DNA of 64,000 nucleotides from Desulfosporosinus orientis DSM 765 (GCF_000235605.1 NC_016584.1:3026001-3090000), one strand, 5' to 3'. Counted from the stretch's first letter, positions 8,889 to 17,523 are shown. The notes: generated by a model not told the origin, from the letters alone. A program made the numbers and translations.

Positions 8889-9686
8889 ATGGTCGTCGTT
8901 GGAGAATTAATAAACACCAGTCGAAAAGTGATTCGAGAAGCAGTAGAGAAGAGAGACACTGACTACATTCAACAAATTGCCAAAGCTCAAGGAGAAGCGG
9001 GTGCCCATTACTTAGACATTAACTGCGGTACAATGGTAGGCGAAGAAGCTGCAATTATGGAATGGCTCGTCAATACAGTTCAGGAGGTTAGCAACCTGCC
9101 TTTGTGTATCGACAGCCCCAGTACCGCAGCCTTGGTAGCCGGCTTAGAGCTTGCTAAAGCACCTAACCCCATGATCAACTCCATAACCGCTGAAGAAAAG
9201 CGGTTTCAAAATGTCCTGCCCTTAATCAAAAAGTATAAGGCCAAAATAGTAGCACTCTGTATTGAGGATGCCGGTATGCCGGAAACAGCAAAAGACCGGC
9301 TGCGGATAGCACAGTATTTGGTTACAAAATTGGAGACTGAGGGAATTTCTCAGGGAGATATTTATCTTGATCCATTGATTAAGCCAATCAGTGCCGGAGA
9401 TACCTATGGCCGGGAAGTATTAGAGAGCATCAGGCTTATTAAAGAGGTATTTCCTGAGGTCCATTTCATGTGCGGGCTAAGTAATGTTTCCTATAGCCTG
9501 CCCAACAGGGCTCTTGTTAACCGGCTGTTTATGGTGCAGACCATGGCTATGGGAATGGATGGTTATATTCTAGACCCTACCAACAAAGACATGATGGGTG
9601 CTTTGTATATCGCCACAGCTCTAACCGGTCAGGATAAATACTGCAGGGGATATTTAAAAGCCCACCGCAAAGGCCTGTATAGTTAG
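8889..9686 (+). CDS. Tetrahydrofolate methyltransferase (methyltransferase II, pterin-binding family)
   Basis: 265 residues from ATG 8889 with AAAAGGAGG upstream; the frame is open further back but lacks a better start. It has a dihydropteroate-synthase-like TIM barrel: HYLDINCGT near residue 40, IDSPSTAALVAGL near 78, and LDPLIKPIS with CGLSNVSYSLPNRALVN after it, as in MtvA/MtgA/AcsE-type proteins. Family role: moves the methyl group from methyl-cob(III)alamin on a corrinoid protein to tetrahydrofolate. The adjacent corrinoid protein (9769) and UroD-type methyltransferase I (10401) complete a three-part demethylation system. Confidence 0.92.
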   Translation: MVVVGELINTSRKVIREAVEKRDTDYIQQIAKAQGEAGAHYLDINCGTMVGEEAAIMEWLVNTVQEVSNLPLCIDSPSTAALVAGLELAKAPNPMINSITAEEKRFQNVLPLIKKYKAKIVALCIEDAGMPETAKDRLRIAQYLVTKLETEGISQGDIYLDPLIKPISAGDTYGREVLESIRLIKEVFPEVHFMCGLSNVSYSLPNRALVNRLFMVQTMAMGMDGYILDPTNKDMMGALYIATALTGQDKYCRGYLKAHRKGLYS

Positions 9687-9768
9687 GAACAGGTTGCTGC
9701 TCGTCTATTAATGGAAAATCAGGTTACTCGCCTGTAATTGCTTAGATAAAAAGGAGGAGAAAGAAACT

Positions 9769-10398
9769 ATGTATGAGGAAATTTCCAAAGCCCTTGCGGA
9801 ATTAGAAGAGGATGCATTATTAGATGGGGTTAAAAATTTATATGGCCAAGGGGTTCCTGTTTTTGATATCCTGGCGGCTCTCCAAAAAGGAATGGAGGAA
9901 GTGGGCCGGAAGTTTGAAGCGAAGGACTACTTTCTTTCCGAGCTGATCATGTCGGCAGACGTCTTCAAGGAGGCTACTGGTCTTTTAGGGGATGCCTTTG
10001 CCAATACTGCTTCAGAAACATTGGGAACAGTGGTCATGGGAACGGTCAAAGAGGACATTCATGATATCGGTAAAGATATCGTGGTTACCATCTTAAAGTG
10101 CAACGGCTTTAATGTCATTGACCTGGGAGTGGATGTCCCTTATGAAAAGTTTGTGGAGGCCATCAAGGAACATAATCCTCAAATTGTTGGTTTATCCTGT
10201 CTTTTGACCTCCGCATTTGATAACATGAAAGGAACGATAGCGGCCATTGAAGAGGCAGGTCTCAGGGAAGGCCGGACCATCTTAATTGGCGGCGGGCCAA
10301 CTGACGAAAAAGTTAAGGACTTTGTGAGAGCCGACGGCGTTTGCAAGAACGCCCAGGAAGCTGTTGAAACTTGCAAAACGATTGTGGGGGGGAATTAA
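9769..10398 (+). CDS. Corrinoid (B12-binding) methyl-carrier protein, first copy
   Basis: 209 residues with the two-domain MtaC/MtvC layout. An N-terminal helical cap domain (about 1-85, including DALLDGVKNLYGQGVPVFDI) is followed by a Rossmann B12 domain whose KEDIHDIGKDI motif supplies the lower axial histidine. VIDLGVDVP, LSCLLTSAF and ILIGGGP follow as expected. AAAGGAGGAG precedes the ATG. It would accept a methyl group from the methyltransferase I encoded two bases downstream and deliver it to methyltransferase II encoded upstream. A second, divergent corrinoid protein lies at 14887. Confidence 0.95.
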   Translation: MYEEISKALAELEEDALLDGVKNLYGQGVPVFDILAALQKGMEEVGRKFEAKDYFLSELIMSADVFKEATGLLGDAFANTASETLGTVVMGTVKEDIHDIGKDIVVTILKCNGFNVIDLGVDVPYEKFVEAIKEHNPQIVGLSCLLTSAFDNMKGTIAAIEEAGLREGRTILIGGGPTDEKVKDFVRADGVCKNAQEAVETCKTIVGGN

Positions 10399-10400
10399 GA

Positions 10401-11510
10401 ATGGATTCTCAAGTGCTATTGGCAGAACGAAAAGCCCGAATTGCCAAGGCGGTTGCTCTTGAAGAAACGGACCGCACACCAGTCATCCTGGAGATGGCTG
10501 CCTTTACCGCTCGGGTAGAAAAAATCCCCATGGCAAAATGGGGGAGCGATAGTTTTATCTCAGCTCAAGCAATGATTAATACCTTTAAAAAAGTCGGCGG
10601 AGCCGACGGCGTCGATTATGGCAGTCTGTTCCCGCCATTGCTTTCATTAATATGGCTAAGTAAGGTCAAATTAGCGGGCAAAGAGCTTCCTGAGGATTCC
10701 CTATGGCAAGTATCCGAAGCTGAGTTAATGACCAAGGACGACTATGACAGAATTATTACGGAAGGCTACCCCAACTGGATGATAAGTTTTTTCCATGAAA
10801 AAATAGGCGCTGATGTGTTTCAGCAAATTATGGCTGAAATGCAGAAGGGACCAGAAATCATGGAAATGTGGAAAAATAAAGGAATTCCTGTCATGAGTGG
10901 CGGCACTGCCTCCGTACCTTTTGAATATTATTGCGGTGCACGCTCCTTTGCAAAATTTGTTCGTGATCTATACAAGATTCCGGATAAAGTACAAGCCGCA
11001 ATGGATGCTGCCCTACCCTATATGACTCCGCAAACGATCCAAGGGACCAAAGAGTTAGGCTGTGACTATATGTGGATCGGCGGCTGGCGCTCAGCCGGTT
11101 CCATGCTTTCCCAGCCCCTCTGGGATCGCTTCGTCTTCCCTTATTTTGAAAAAGTCATTACGGAAACCATCGAGGCCGGTTTGATTCCTATTCTTCATTT
11201 CGATTCTGATTGGACCAGAGATTTAGAACGGTTTAAGATTTTCCCTAAAGGCAAGTGCATTTTGGAATTAGATGGGATGACGGACATCTTTAAAGCTAAG
11301 GAAATTCTGGGGGATACTATGTGTATTATGGGAGACGTACCGGCATCCATGTTTACCTTAGGAACTCCCGATGAAGTTTATAAGTACAGCCGCAAGTTAA
11401 TTGAGGAGATAGGACCGCAAGGGTTCATCCTTCACTCAGGCTGCGACATTCCCATTGATGCAAAATTGGAAAACGTACAGGCCATGGTCGCTGCTGCTAC
11501 AGGAAAATAG
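10401..11510 (+). CDS. Corrinoid methyltransferase I, uroporphyrinogen decarboxylase (MtaA/CmuA/MtvB) family
   Basis: 369 residues from ATG 10401, preceded by a GGGGGG-rich ribosome site and two bases after the corrinoid gene stop. The TIM-barrel UroD family is indicated by ERKARIAKAVALEETDRTPV at the N terminus, PILHFDSDW mid-protein and FILHSGCDIPIDAKLENV at the C terminus. The His in ILHFDSD and the Cys in HSGCDIP fit the zinc-binding/substrate-activating site of this family. Such enzymes demethylate methoxyaromatics, methylamines or other methyl donors onto Co(I) corrinoid. The donor is not readable from the sequence; an O-demethylase role is a guess by analogy with acetogen and Desulfitobacterium operons. 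Confidence 0.88.
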   Translation: MDSQVLLAERKARIAKAVALEETDRTPVILEMAAFTARVEKIPMAKWGSDSFISAQAMINTFKKVGGADGVDYGSLFPPLLSLIWLSKVKLAGKELPEDSLWQVSEAELMTKDDYDRIITEGYPNWMISFFHEKIGADVFQQIMAEMQKGPEIMEMWKNKGIPVMSGGTASVPFEYYCGARSFAKFVRDLYKIPDKVQAAMDAALPYMTPQTIQGTKELGCDYMWIGGWRSAGSMLSQPLWDRFVFPYFEKVITETIEAGLIPILHFDSDWTRDLERFKIFPKGKCILELDGMTDIFKAKEILGDTMCIMGDVPASMFTLGTPDEVYKYSRKLIEEIGPQGFILHSGCDIPIDAKLENVQAMVAAATGK

Positions 11511-11538
11511 CACGGCCGTAGCGGATGGAGAGTGGAAA

Positions 11539-12270
11539 ATGAGAGAACCGGTCATCTGGGAAATCCCCTTACCCGAGATAACCTTAAATGAAGTGTTTCA
11601 AGCAGAAGGGGCGGATTATAGCCGGCGTCCCCCTCAGCCCCGGACTGTGAAATTACACCAGCGGATGATCGATGAGGCGGCAGGTTTAGTGCGGCCAACG
11701 GCAATCTGGGTTGAGGTTGATGTGACTGGCACAGGTGTAGGGGAACTTTTTCTGGAGGACGGCTATAAGTTTTCCAGCAGCCTCTTGCCCAAAGCAGCCG
11801 GAACAGCCGACAAGATGCTCTTAATCGCAATAACCATCGGAACTGCCATTGAAGACCGGATCACAGAGTATAAGGAAGCAGGGAAAATATCTGAAACATT
11901 TACTTTAGATGCCTGTGCCACAGTCTACGTAGCTAAGGCTGGTATGACGGCTATGAATCGGCTGGAAGAGACTTACCATCGTGAAGGCTTGAAAACAACC
12001 TTTCCAATGGGGCCGGGTCACTCCTATTGGCAAGGCTTGGATGATATGCAGGTTATCTTTCACTTTCTTAAAGCAGAACAAATCGGACTTCATCTCAACG
12101 ACTCAAACTTAATAATACCGCGTAAGTCCGTGGCCATGGTAATGGGAGCAGGCACTGATCTGCCCGATTTCCAGGGGAAAACTCATTGCGACTTCTGCAG
12201 CCTGCAGACAACTTGCCCGCTGAGTAAGGCTTCTTGTCGTATTGACAGTCAAAATCTTAGGGAACTATAA
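11539..12270 (+). CDS. Protein with vitamin B12-dependent methionine synthase activation-like domain
   Basis: 243 residues; ATG 11539 follows GGAGAG and begins 29 bases after the methyltransferase stop. The fold resembles the MetH C-terminal activation domain, with GPGHSYWQGLDDMQ where MetH binds AdoMet. A cysteine cluster near the C terminus (HCDFCSLQTTCPL) could ligate an iron-sulfur cluster or metal. Such stand-alone activation-domain proteins recur in corrinoid methyltransferase operons and are thought to assist repair of inactivated Co(II) corrinoid. The neighbouring 2Fe-2S activator supports that reading. Confidence 0.85.
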   Translation: MREPVIWEIPLPEITLNEVFQAEGADYSRRPPQPRTVKLHQRMIDEAAGLVRPTAIWVEVDVTGTGVGELFLEDGYKFSSSLLPKAAGTADKMLLIAITIGTAIEDRITEYKEAGKISETFTLDACATVYVAKAGMTAMNRLEETYHREGLKTTFPMGPGHSYWQGLDDMQVIFHFLKAEQIGLHLNDSNLIIPRKSVAMVMGAGTDLPDFQGKTHCDFCSLQTTCPLSKASCRIDSQNLREL

Positions 12271-12273
12271 TAG

Positions 12274-14151
12274 ATGTGTATACAAGTGGGTGAAAAAATG
12301 GCAGCGAGAACGGGCGGGAAAACGGTAACCATTTACATCAATAATACCCCAGCCTGGGAAGTACCGGCTCATGAAACCCTCCTAAGTTCACTGACTGAGG
12401 CGGGAATGATACTGGAAGCGAGCTGCGGTGGCCAGAGTTCCTGCGGGAAATGCAGAATTAAGCTGCTCAGCGGGCAGGTAGTGGACCGGTTGGGAAATCC
12501 TGCTGAACCTATGGATGATGGCAGGCACCTGGCTTGTCAGGTATATCCGGCGGAGGATTTAGTCCTTGAAAGACCGGTCCCGGCCCAGGTCAGCAGTAAA
12601 GGGGAAATAGGGGATCAGTTTTTAGAAGATTTTGATTTATCCCCGCCTGTTAAAAAGAATCTGCTCAGGCCTGTTTATCCTACCTTAGAGCATAACTACT
12701 CTCTTCAGGAAATGATCCAGCAGGGAATCCGCGCTATTGAAGACAGAGAGGAGGATCTCTCAATTGCAATCAGTGCTTTGCAGGATTTGGCCCGGATAGC
12801 GCCTGAAAAGCCTGACGAGATTACCCTCCTGCGCACTTCTGACCAAATCATAGCCTTTGAGGCCGGAGATACCCTGGCGTCACTCTATGGAGTGGCCTTT
12901 GACATAGGCAGTACCACGGTTGCAGGGATGTTGGTGGATTTAAATAATGGCAAAATCCTTGCTGCGGCAGCAGAAACCAACCCTCAAGCTGCCTATGGTG
13001 CGGATGTAATTTCCAGAATCAAAGCAGCCCGAACTGAAGCCGGTTTAAACACTTTGACGTCGGCGATCAGAAATTGCCTCAATGATATCTTAGAAAAACT
13101 ATGTGCAACTGAGGGGATTTCCAACCAAGATATCTATTGGGCCACAGCAGCGGGCAATTCAACCATGGAACACCTCTTAATGGGTGTCTCACCTGAATAT
13201 CTTACCATCAGCCCTTATGTTCCGGTATTTAAGGATCTACCCCTGCTGCCCCCCAAGGTTATTGACTTAGCAATTAATCCCGGCGGCAGAATCCGCTTAT
13301 TACCCAATATCGCCAGCTTCGTGGGAGCAGATACTGTAGCCGCAATCCTGGGCGTCGATCAGGATCTTACTTCCAAGCTGACCTTACTCATTGATCTGGG
13401 AACCAACGGCGAAATAGTCCTGGGAAATAAGGATAAAATCCTCGTCTCTTCCACAGCAGCCGGTCCCGCCTTTGAAGGTGCTCAATTAAGCTCAGGGATG
13501 CGGGCGGCCAATGGGGCGATTGATCAAGTTACCATAACCGATGATGTTTACGTGCACACCATAAAGGATGAGCCAGCCAGGGGAATTTGCGGTTCAGGGG
13601 TTATTGAGGGTATTGCCGGATTATTAAAAGCAGGAGTGATCACAGCTTCCGGCCGGTTTATCAGCAAGGAACGGCTGGCCCTCTGGCCTAATAAACTTGG
13701 CAAGAGGCTTAAAGTAGAAAATGGCCAAAAGGAATTTGTCCTGGTACCGGCGCAACACAGCGCAACAGGAAGGGATATCTCCATTACTCAAGGAGATATC
13801 CGGGAGATTCAATTAGTGAAGTCATCGATCTTTACAGGTGTCGAAATCCTCATGGAGAATTACGGGATCACCTTTGCAGAAATTGAGGAGGTCCTGATTG
13901 CCGGGGCCTTCGGCAATCACCTGGATTTAGGCAGTGCCTTAGGGATTGGCCTGGTACCTTCAGCTTTACGGGGGAAAGTCATCCCCGTCGGCAATGCAGC
14001 GGGAACCGGTGCTGTTAAGGCGCTGTTATCAGAACCTATCCGGGAACGCTGCCGTTCCATCGTAAATAAAGCCCTGTTTATTGAGCTGGCCAATCACCCA
14101 GGGTTTCAGAAAAAATTTATTAACAACTTATCCTTTCCGGAGGGGAGCTAA
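12274..14151 (+). CDS. Reductive activator of corrinoid proteins (2Fe-2S ferredoxin + ASKHA domain)
   Basis: 625 residues; the ATG at 12298 is an alternative start with GTGGGTGA ahead of it. Residues 51-88 hold a plant-type 2Fe-2S motif (C51, C57, C60, C88 in CGGQSSCGKC and LACQ). The rest is a RACE/DUF4445 ASKHA ATPase with AFDIGSTTVAGML near residue 210, LIDLGTNGEIVLG near 370 and AGAFGNHLDLGSALGIG near 545. Family role: ATP-dependent reduction of Co(II) corrinoid back to the active Co(I) state. It overlaps the next gene by one base (TAATG), so the regulator that follows is translationally coupled. Confidence 0.94.
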   Translation: MCIQVGEKMAARTGGKTVTIYINNTPAWEVPAHETLLSSLTEAGMILEASCGGQSSCGKCRIKLLSGQVVDRLGNPAEPMDDGRHLACQVYPAEDLVLERPVPAQVSSKGEIGDQFLEDFDLSPPVKKNLLRPVYPTLEHNYSLQEMIQQGIRAIEDREEDLSIAISALQDLARIAPEKPDEITLLRTSDQIIAFEAGDTLASLYGVAFDIGSTTVAGMLVDLNNGKILAAAAETNPQAAYGADVISRIKAARTEAGLNTLTSAIRNCLNDILEKLCATEGISNQDIYWATAAGNSTMEHLLMGVSPEYLTISPYVPVFKDLPLLPPKVIDLAINPGGRIRLLPNIASFVGADTVAAILGVDQDLTSKLTLLIDLGTNGEIVLGNKDKILVSSTAAGPAFEGAQLSSGMRAANGAIDQVTITDDVYVHTIKDEPARGICGSGVIEGIAGLLKAGVITASGRFISKERLALWPNKLGKRLKVENGQKEFVLVPAQHSATGRDISITQGDIREIQLVKSSIFTGVEILMENYGITFAEIEEVLIAGAFGNHLDLGSALGIGLVPSALRGKVIPVGNAAGTGAVKALLSEPIRERCRSIVNKALFIELANHPGFQKKFINNLSFPEGS

Positions 14152-14882
14152 TGAAAACGAACAGAGACTTTATGCCGGTCTATTATCAACTGGCCGATGA
14201 TTTAAAACAGCAAATTGAAGCCGGGGAATTAAAACCAGGGGATGCTGTGCCATCGGAATCCCAGTTGGTTAATGACTACGGTATCAGCAGGGTAACCGTA
14301 AGACGAGGGCTGGCCATCTTATTGGAAGCGGGGTTGATTGAGACAATCAAAGGAATTGGCAATTTCGTGGCCAAACCTAAGTTGAATCAGGTTACCTTGA
14401 CCTTTCAGGAGAATGACCCTCTTAACGAAAACAGCTTTATATATCAGCTGCTGGAAGTAAAACGGATTAGTGCTGATGAGATTATCGCCGGCAAGCTGGG
14501 TGTTGGCGAAGGGACAAAGGTCTTTCTGATCCGGCGGCTGATTAATAGCGATGACGGCCCTGTAGGGGTTGATATGAAGTATCTGCCTTATATAAAGGGA
14601 CAGCCGATACTGGAAAATGAAATTGAGTATGCCGATTTCCCGGCGATTGTCGCCAAACATACGAATGTGACCATCCACAAAATTGAAATGAGCATTGCAG
14701 CGGCACCCTTGAATGATGAAGAAGGGGAACTGCTCAAAACCCTGGCCGGGCATCCTGCCTTATGCATCCACCGGGCTTTTTACGCTAAGGACGGCAGGAC
14801 TTTAGGTTTTTCCAAGACAATTTACAGGGGAGAAGCCTTTGAATTAAGTGCCGTTTCTTATCCATACTCTGCAAAGGTGTGA
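14151..14882 (+). CDS. GntR-family regulator with UTRA ligand-binding domain (HutC subfamily)
   Basis: 243 residues. Residues 1-75 form a winged helix (PVYYQLADDLKQQIEAGELK, then PSESQLVNDYGISRVTVRRG), and residues about 95-238 a UTRA domain (KVFLIRRLI, DMKYLPYI, FYAKDGRTLGFSKTIYRGE). The start codon overlaps the stop of the reductive activator, so it is made with the operon. GTGTACAC-type palindromes upstream of the first operon gene (8787-8864) are plausible operators, giving autoregulation in response to the methyl-donor substrate (inference). Confidence 0.92.
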   Translation: MKTNRDFMPVYYQLADDLKQQIEAGELKPGDAVPSESQLVNDYGISRVTVRRGLAILLEAGLIETIKGIGNFVAKPKLNQVTLTFQENDPLNENSFIYQLLEVKRISADEIIAGKLGVGEGTKVFLIRRLINSDDGPVGVDMKYLPYIKGQPILENEIEYADFPAIVAKHTNVTIHKIEMSIAAAPLNDEEGELLKTLAGHPALCIHRAFYAKDGRTLGFSKTIYRGEAFELSAVSYPYSAKV

Positions 14883-14886
14883 TTAG

Positions 14887-15576
14887 ATGGTTGTTAAAAA
14901 CAATGTTGAGGAATTTAAAGCAAGGCGGTTTTTGACCTATGCTATGGGGAAATTGGATGAAGACACTGTGCTCAACCTTGTCCAACAAGGACTGGAACAA
15001 GGTGTGGATTCTTTTCAGCTGATTGAAGAAGCCCGAGCCGGAATGGAAAAGGTCGGCGAGCTCTACGATGAGGGCAAGTATTTCCTCTGTGATTTAATCG
15101 TGGGAGCCGATATCTTTACAGGGGTCATCAATTTAGTTTTAAAATCAACCAACGTCGAGCCTGTGAAGGATGCTCCCCCCGTCATCATCGGGACAGTCAG
15201 CGGGGATATTCATGATATTGGCAAAAACATTATGATTTCTGTCCTGAAAAGTAAAGGTTGTCAGGTCTATGACTTAGGTGTGGACGTACCTAAAGAAGCT
15301 TTTTTAGAAGCAGTAAAGAAGACCGGCAGCACAGTGCTTTGCCTTTCAGGACTGATAACCACAGCCTACGAGTCTATGAAAAAGATTGTAGATTCATTAG
15401 AAAAAGAAGGTCTGAGGTCCAAGGTTTCCGTAGTGATCGGCGGCTTAGTTAATGAAGCGGTCAAAAATTATACCGGTGCTGACTACTGGGTAACGGATTG
15501 TGCCAAGGGCTCGGATCTCTGTATGCAGATAATCCACGCTCACAGCGGCAGGCAAGGCCTTGCTTGTTTATACTAG
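14887..15576 (+). CDS. Corrinoid (B12-binding) methyl-carrier protein, second copy
   Basis: 229 residues with an N-terminal cap domain (DEDTVLNLVQQGLEQGVDSF, then IEEARAGMEKVGELY) and a B12 Rossmann domain containing SGDIHDIGKNI with the axial-ligand histidine, then YDLGVDVP and LSGLITTAY. It is clearly homologous to the 9769 protein but diverged throughout. It follows the GntR gene by four bases and has no second UroD-type methyltransferase beside it. It may serve another methyltransferase elsewhere or be an alternative carrier or reservoir in the same pathway. Confidence 0.93.
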   Translation: MVVKNNVEEFKARRFLTYAMGKLDEDTVLNLVQQGLEQGVDSFQLIEEARAGMEKVGELYDEGKYFLCDLIVGADIFTGVINLVLKSTNVEPVKDAPPVIIGTVSGDIHDIGKNIMISVLKSKGCQVYDLGVDVPKEAFLEAVKKTGSTVLCLSGLITTAYESMKKIVDSLEKEGLRSKVSVVIGGLVNEAVKNYTGADYWVTDCAKGSDLCMQIIHAHSGRQGLACLY

Positions 15577-15603
15577 TCAGAAAGTATAACTTTTCGTTGC
15601 ATA

Positions 15604-15755
15604 CTGCAAGATGGCTAATACGCACGAAGACAGTGCTGCAAGAAGGTTTAACCCGTGCGAAGACAGTGTCTTCGTCGTCTGAAGCATAAGTGCAACTATG
15701 GCGACCGCCTGCGCCTGAAAGGCTGCAAGAAGTCCTAATTCGTGCAAAGACAGTG
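15604..15755 (+). repeat. Three imperfect 32-33 bp direct repeats
   Basis: Copies at 15604-15635, 15636-15668 (head to tail with the first) and 15723-15755 share CTGCAAGA at the left and a CGTGCGAAGACAGTG-like right end with variable middle bases. They occupy the 225-base gap between the second corrinoid gene and the DUF1638 gene. Function unknown; possibly a slipped-strand duplication or protein-binding array. Confidence 0.75.
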
Positions 15756-15801
15756 CCTTTGGGCGCTAGCCAAGTTTTCTAATAGGAAAGGAATAACTGA
15801 G

Positions 15802-16506
15802 TTGGGTACAATCATTGTGGCTTGTCAGACTATCAGGGATGAAGTAAATCTGGCAATATCTGAAACCGGTGTTAATTACCCGGTACTTTGGATCGAATCC
15901 GGGCTGCATAATTTTCCGGATCGCCTGGGCTGTAAAATCCAAGAAAAAATTAATGAAATCGAGAATGTAGAAACTATTCTCTTAGCCTTTGGTAATTGCG
16001 GGAATTGCTTATTAGGCATAAAATCACCCCTGGCTCAATTAATTATTCCCAGGGTAGATGACTGCATCTCTCTTTTGCTCGGCTCTTATGAACGCAGGCA
16101 GAACCTTTTTAAAGAAGTTGGGACTTATTTTTTAACCAAGGGATGGTTAGAAAGCGAACAGAATCTTATTTCTGAATATGAACGCTGTGTCAGGAGGTAC
16201 GGGAAAGATAAAGCACTGCGGGTTATGAAGATGATGCTTAACAATTATCATCGTTTGATGGTCATTGATACTCAAGCCTATCAATTTGAGGGTATTCTTG
16301 TTAAAACAAAGAGTTTTGCAGACACCTTAGGGCTGAGTCATGAGGAAATCCACGGATCCCTCAGGCTTTTGAAGAAACTTTTCCTGGGTCCCTGGGATGA
16401 AGAGTTTGCGATTATTCCACCAGGGGAAGAAGTAAGCTTAAAGCATATCTTCATTAACAACGTAGAGACCCCCAAGCAAAATCAAGCCTTGTTTAGTTAT
16501 TCTTAA
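15802..16506 (+). CDS. DUF1638 family protein
   Basis: 234 residues if translation starts at TTG 15802, which has AGGAAAGGAAT about ten bases upstream. The frame extends back to an ATG at 15742, but that region lies in the repeat area. Recognisable DUF1638 features are IIVACQTIRDE at the N terminus, WIESGLHNFPDRL, LLAFGNCGNCLLGI and IPRVDDCISLLLGS. Cysteines in GNCGNCLLG and DDCISL could bind metal. DUF1638 proteins are common in corrinoid methyltransferase operons, where their role is unproven. Confidence 0.85.
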   Translation: MGTIIVACQTIRDEVNLAISETGVNYPVLWIESGLHNFPDRLGCKIQEKINEIENVETILLAFGNCGNCLLGIKSPLAQLIIPRVDDCISLLLGSYERRQNLFKEVGTYFLTKGWLESEQNLISEYERCVRRYGKDKALRVMKMMLNNYHRLMVIDTQAYQFEGILVKTKSFADTLGLSHEEIHGSLRLLKKLFLGPWDEEFAIIPPGEEVSLKHIFINNVETPKQNQALFSYS

Positions 16507-16517
16507 GGAGAAGCGTC

Positions 16518-17150
16518 ATGAATATTTTACTTTTTGGCGGGTTCTTAGGATCGGGAAAAACTTCAATCATCTTGCAGGCGGCGAAGCATCTTGTCCACAC
16601 TGCCGAAGCTAGAAGTCCGGCAGGACAGTCGGAGAACGGAAAACCCTCCCTGGTAATCATTGAAAATGAAGTAGGAGAAATGGGTATTGACGATAAAATT
16701 CTCAAAGCGGAAGGACTAAGTGTCCGGGAGCTTTTTGCCGGTTGTATCTGCTGCACCCTGAATGCGGAACTTACCAAATCTCTTAATGAAATCCGGGAAG
16801 AATTGTCTCCCCAATGGGTGATCATTGAGACCACAGGGATGGCCTTCCCTGATAAGATCGTGAAAACCCTCGCTAAGTATGGCAAAGGTATTGACAGTCT
16901 AAAAACCATTGTGGTGGCCGATGCTGAGCGATGGGATGAACTTTCTACAATCATGCCGGGGTTAATCGAGGGACAAATGGTTAAAGCAGACGCCATCCTC
17001 TTGAACAAGATCGATTGTTTGGAACCTGAGCAGGTTCGCGAGGTAGAAGAAAGCGTTAGGAGGATAAATTCTTCAGCACTTTTCTACGCTGTATCCGCGC
17101 ATCATGGAGTTGATCCGCAAATCTGGCATGAGGCGGTGGTTGAAAAGTGA
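16518..17150 (+). CDS. CobW/HypB/UreG-type GTPase (COG0523-like), GTPase domain only
   Basis: 210 residues, AAGGAGAAG before ATG 16518. Walker A GGFLGSGKTS (residues 7-16), a GCICC metal-binding motif (C76, C78, C79), a Walker B-like IIETTGMAFPDK and the NKID guanine motif near residue 159 define a COG0523 metallochaperone GTPase. The C-terminal CobW_C domain of long family members is absent, so this is the short form. In this operon it may help insert or handle cobalt, zinc or the corrinoid for the methyltransferase proteins. It overlaps the following frame by four bases (GTGA). Confidence 0.9.
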   Translation: MNILLFGGFLGSGKTSIILQAAKHLVHTAEARSPAGQSENGKPSLVIIENEVGEMGIDDKILKAEGLSVRELFAGCICCTLNAELTKSLNEIREELSPQWVIIETTGMAFPDKIVKTLAKYGKGIDSLKTIVVADAERWDELSTIMPGLIEGQMVKADAILLNKIDCLEPEQVREVEESVRRINSSALFYAVSAHHGVDPQIWHEAVVEK

Positions 17151-17353
17151 GTGAACAACGGAACTCGAAAAATCAAACTGACCCGGCTATCTTTTCGGAA
17201 ACACATGCTTTGGTTTTTCCGGAAATGGTTACCTCAGAGAAAATTCAACAAGCTCTCACACTATGGGTCGAAGAGATTAGAGATTGGGCAAATGGCGATG
17301 GCTATTTGGTTGGACAATCTTCACCGTCGCCGGCGGAAGCACGTTCACCATGA
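17147..17353 (+). pseudogene. 3'-truncated hypothetical gene at the end of the corrinoid operon
   Basis: The frame opens with GTG 17147, overlapping the GTPase stop in a GTGA arrangement typical of a genuine coupled gene. About 55 residues (with SEKIQQALTLWVEEIRDWAN) look like an authentic operon protein. At about 17310 the sequence changes to that of a DUF2922 gene read in another frame, and this frame runs into a stop at 17353 with an unrelated tail (SSPSPAEARSP). The original C-terminal part therefore appears to have been lost by recombination. The family is not identified. Confidence 0.6.
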
Positions 17354-17523
17354 CGCTGCCCTCGCCAAGAGCGGACCTGACACATGCGGAGGTTGAACAG
17401 GTCATGGATCTCCTTATCGAAAATAATATTTTTGATCTTTCCGACGGCGACCTCGTCGCCAAACGGGATGCAAAAATTATAGAAACAGTGACTGAGGATA
17501 TTTTCGACCCGCCTGTCGCTTAA
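17314..17523 (+). pseudogene. 5'-truncated DUF2922 gene fragment
   Basis: From about 17314 the +1 frame reads TIFTVAGGSTFTMTLPSPRA, then DLTHAEVEQVMDLLIENNIF and ends DIFDPPVA before a stop at 17523. That matches the DUF2922 family from just after its usual first beta strand. The authentic N-terminal residues, start codon and ribosome site are missing; the apparent ATG at 17284 lies in the neighbouring gene's sequence. DUF2922 genes normally follow a DUF1659 gene, which is absent. This marks a recombination junction with the truncated operon gene upstream. Confidence 0.65.

Noticed and set aside
15604-15755. Possible minimal CRISPR array
   Set aside because: Two copies are directly adjacent without a spacer, copies are imperfect, only three exist and no cas gene is nearby.
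17284-17523. Intact 79-residue DUF2922 gene from ATG 17284
   Set aside because: The first ten codons are out-of-frame sequence of the preceding gene, with no ribosome site; the family N terminus is missing.
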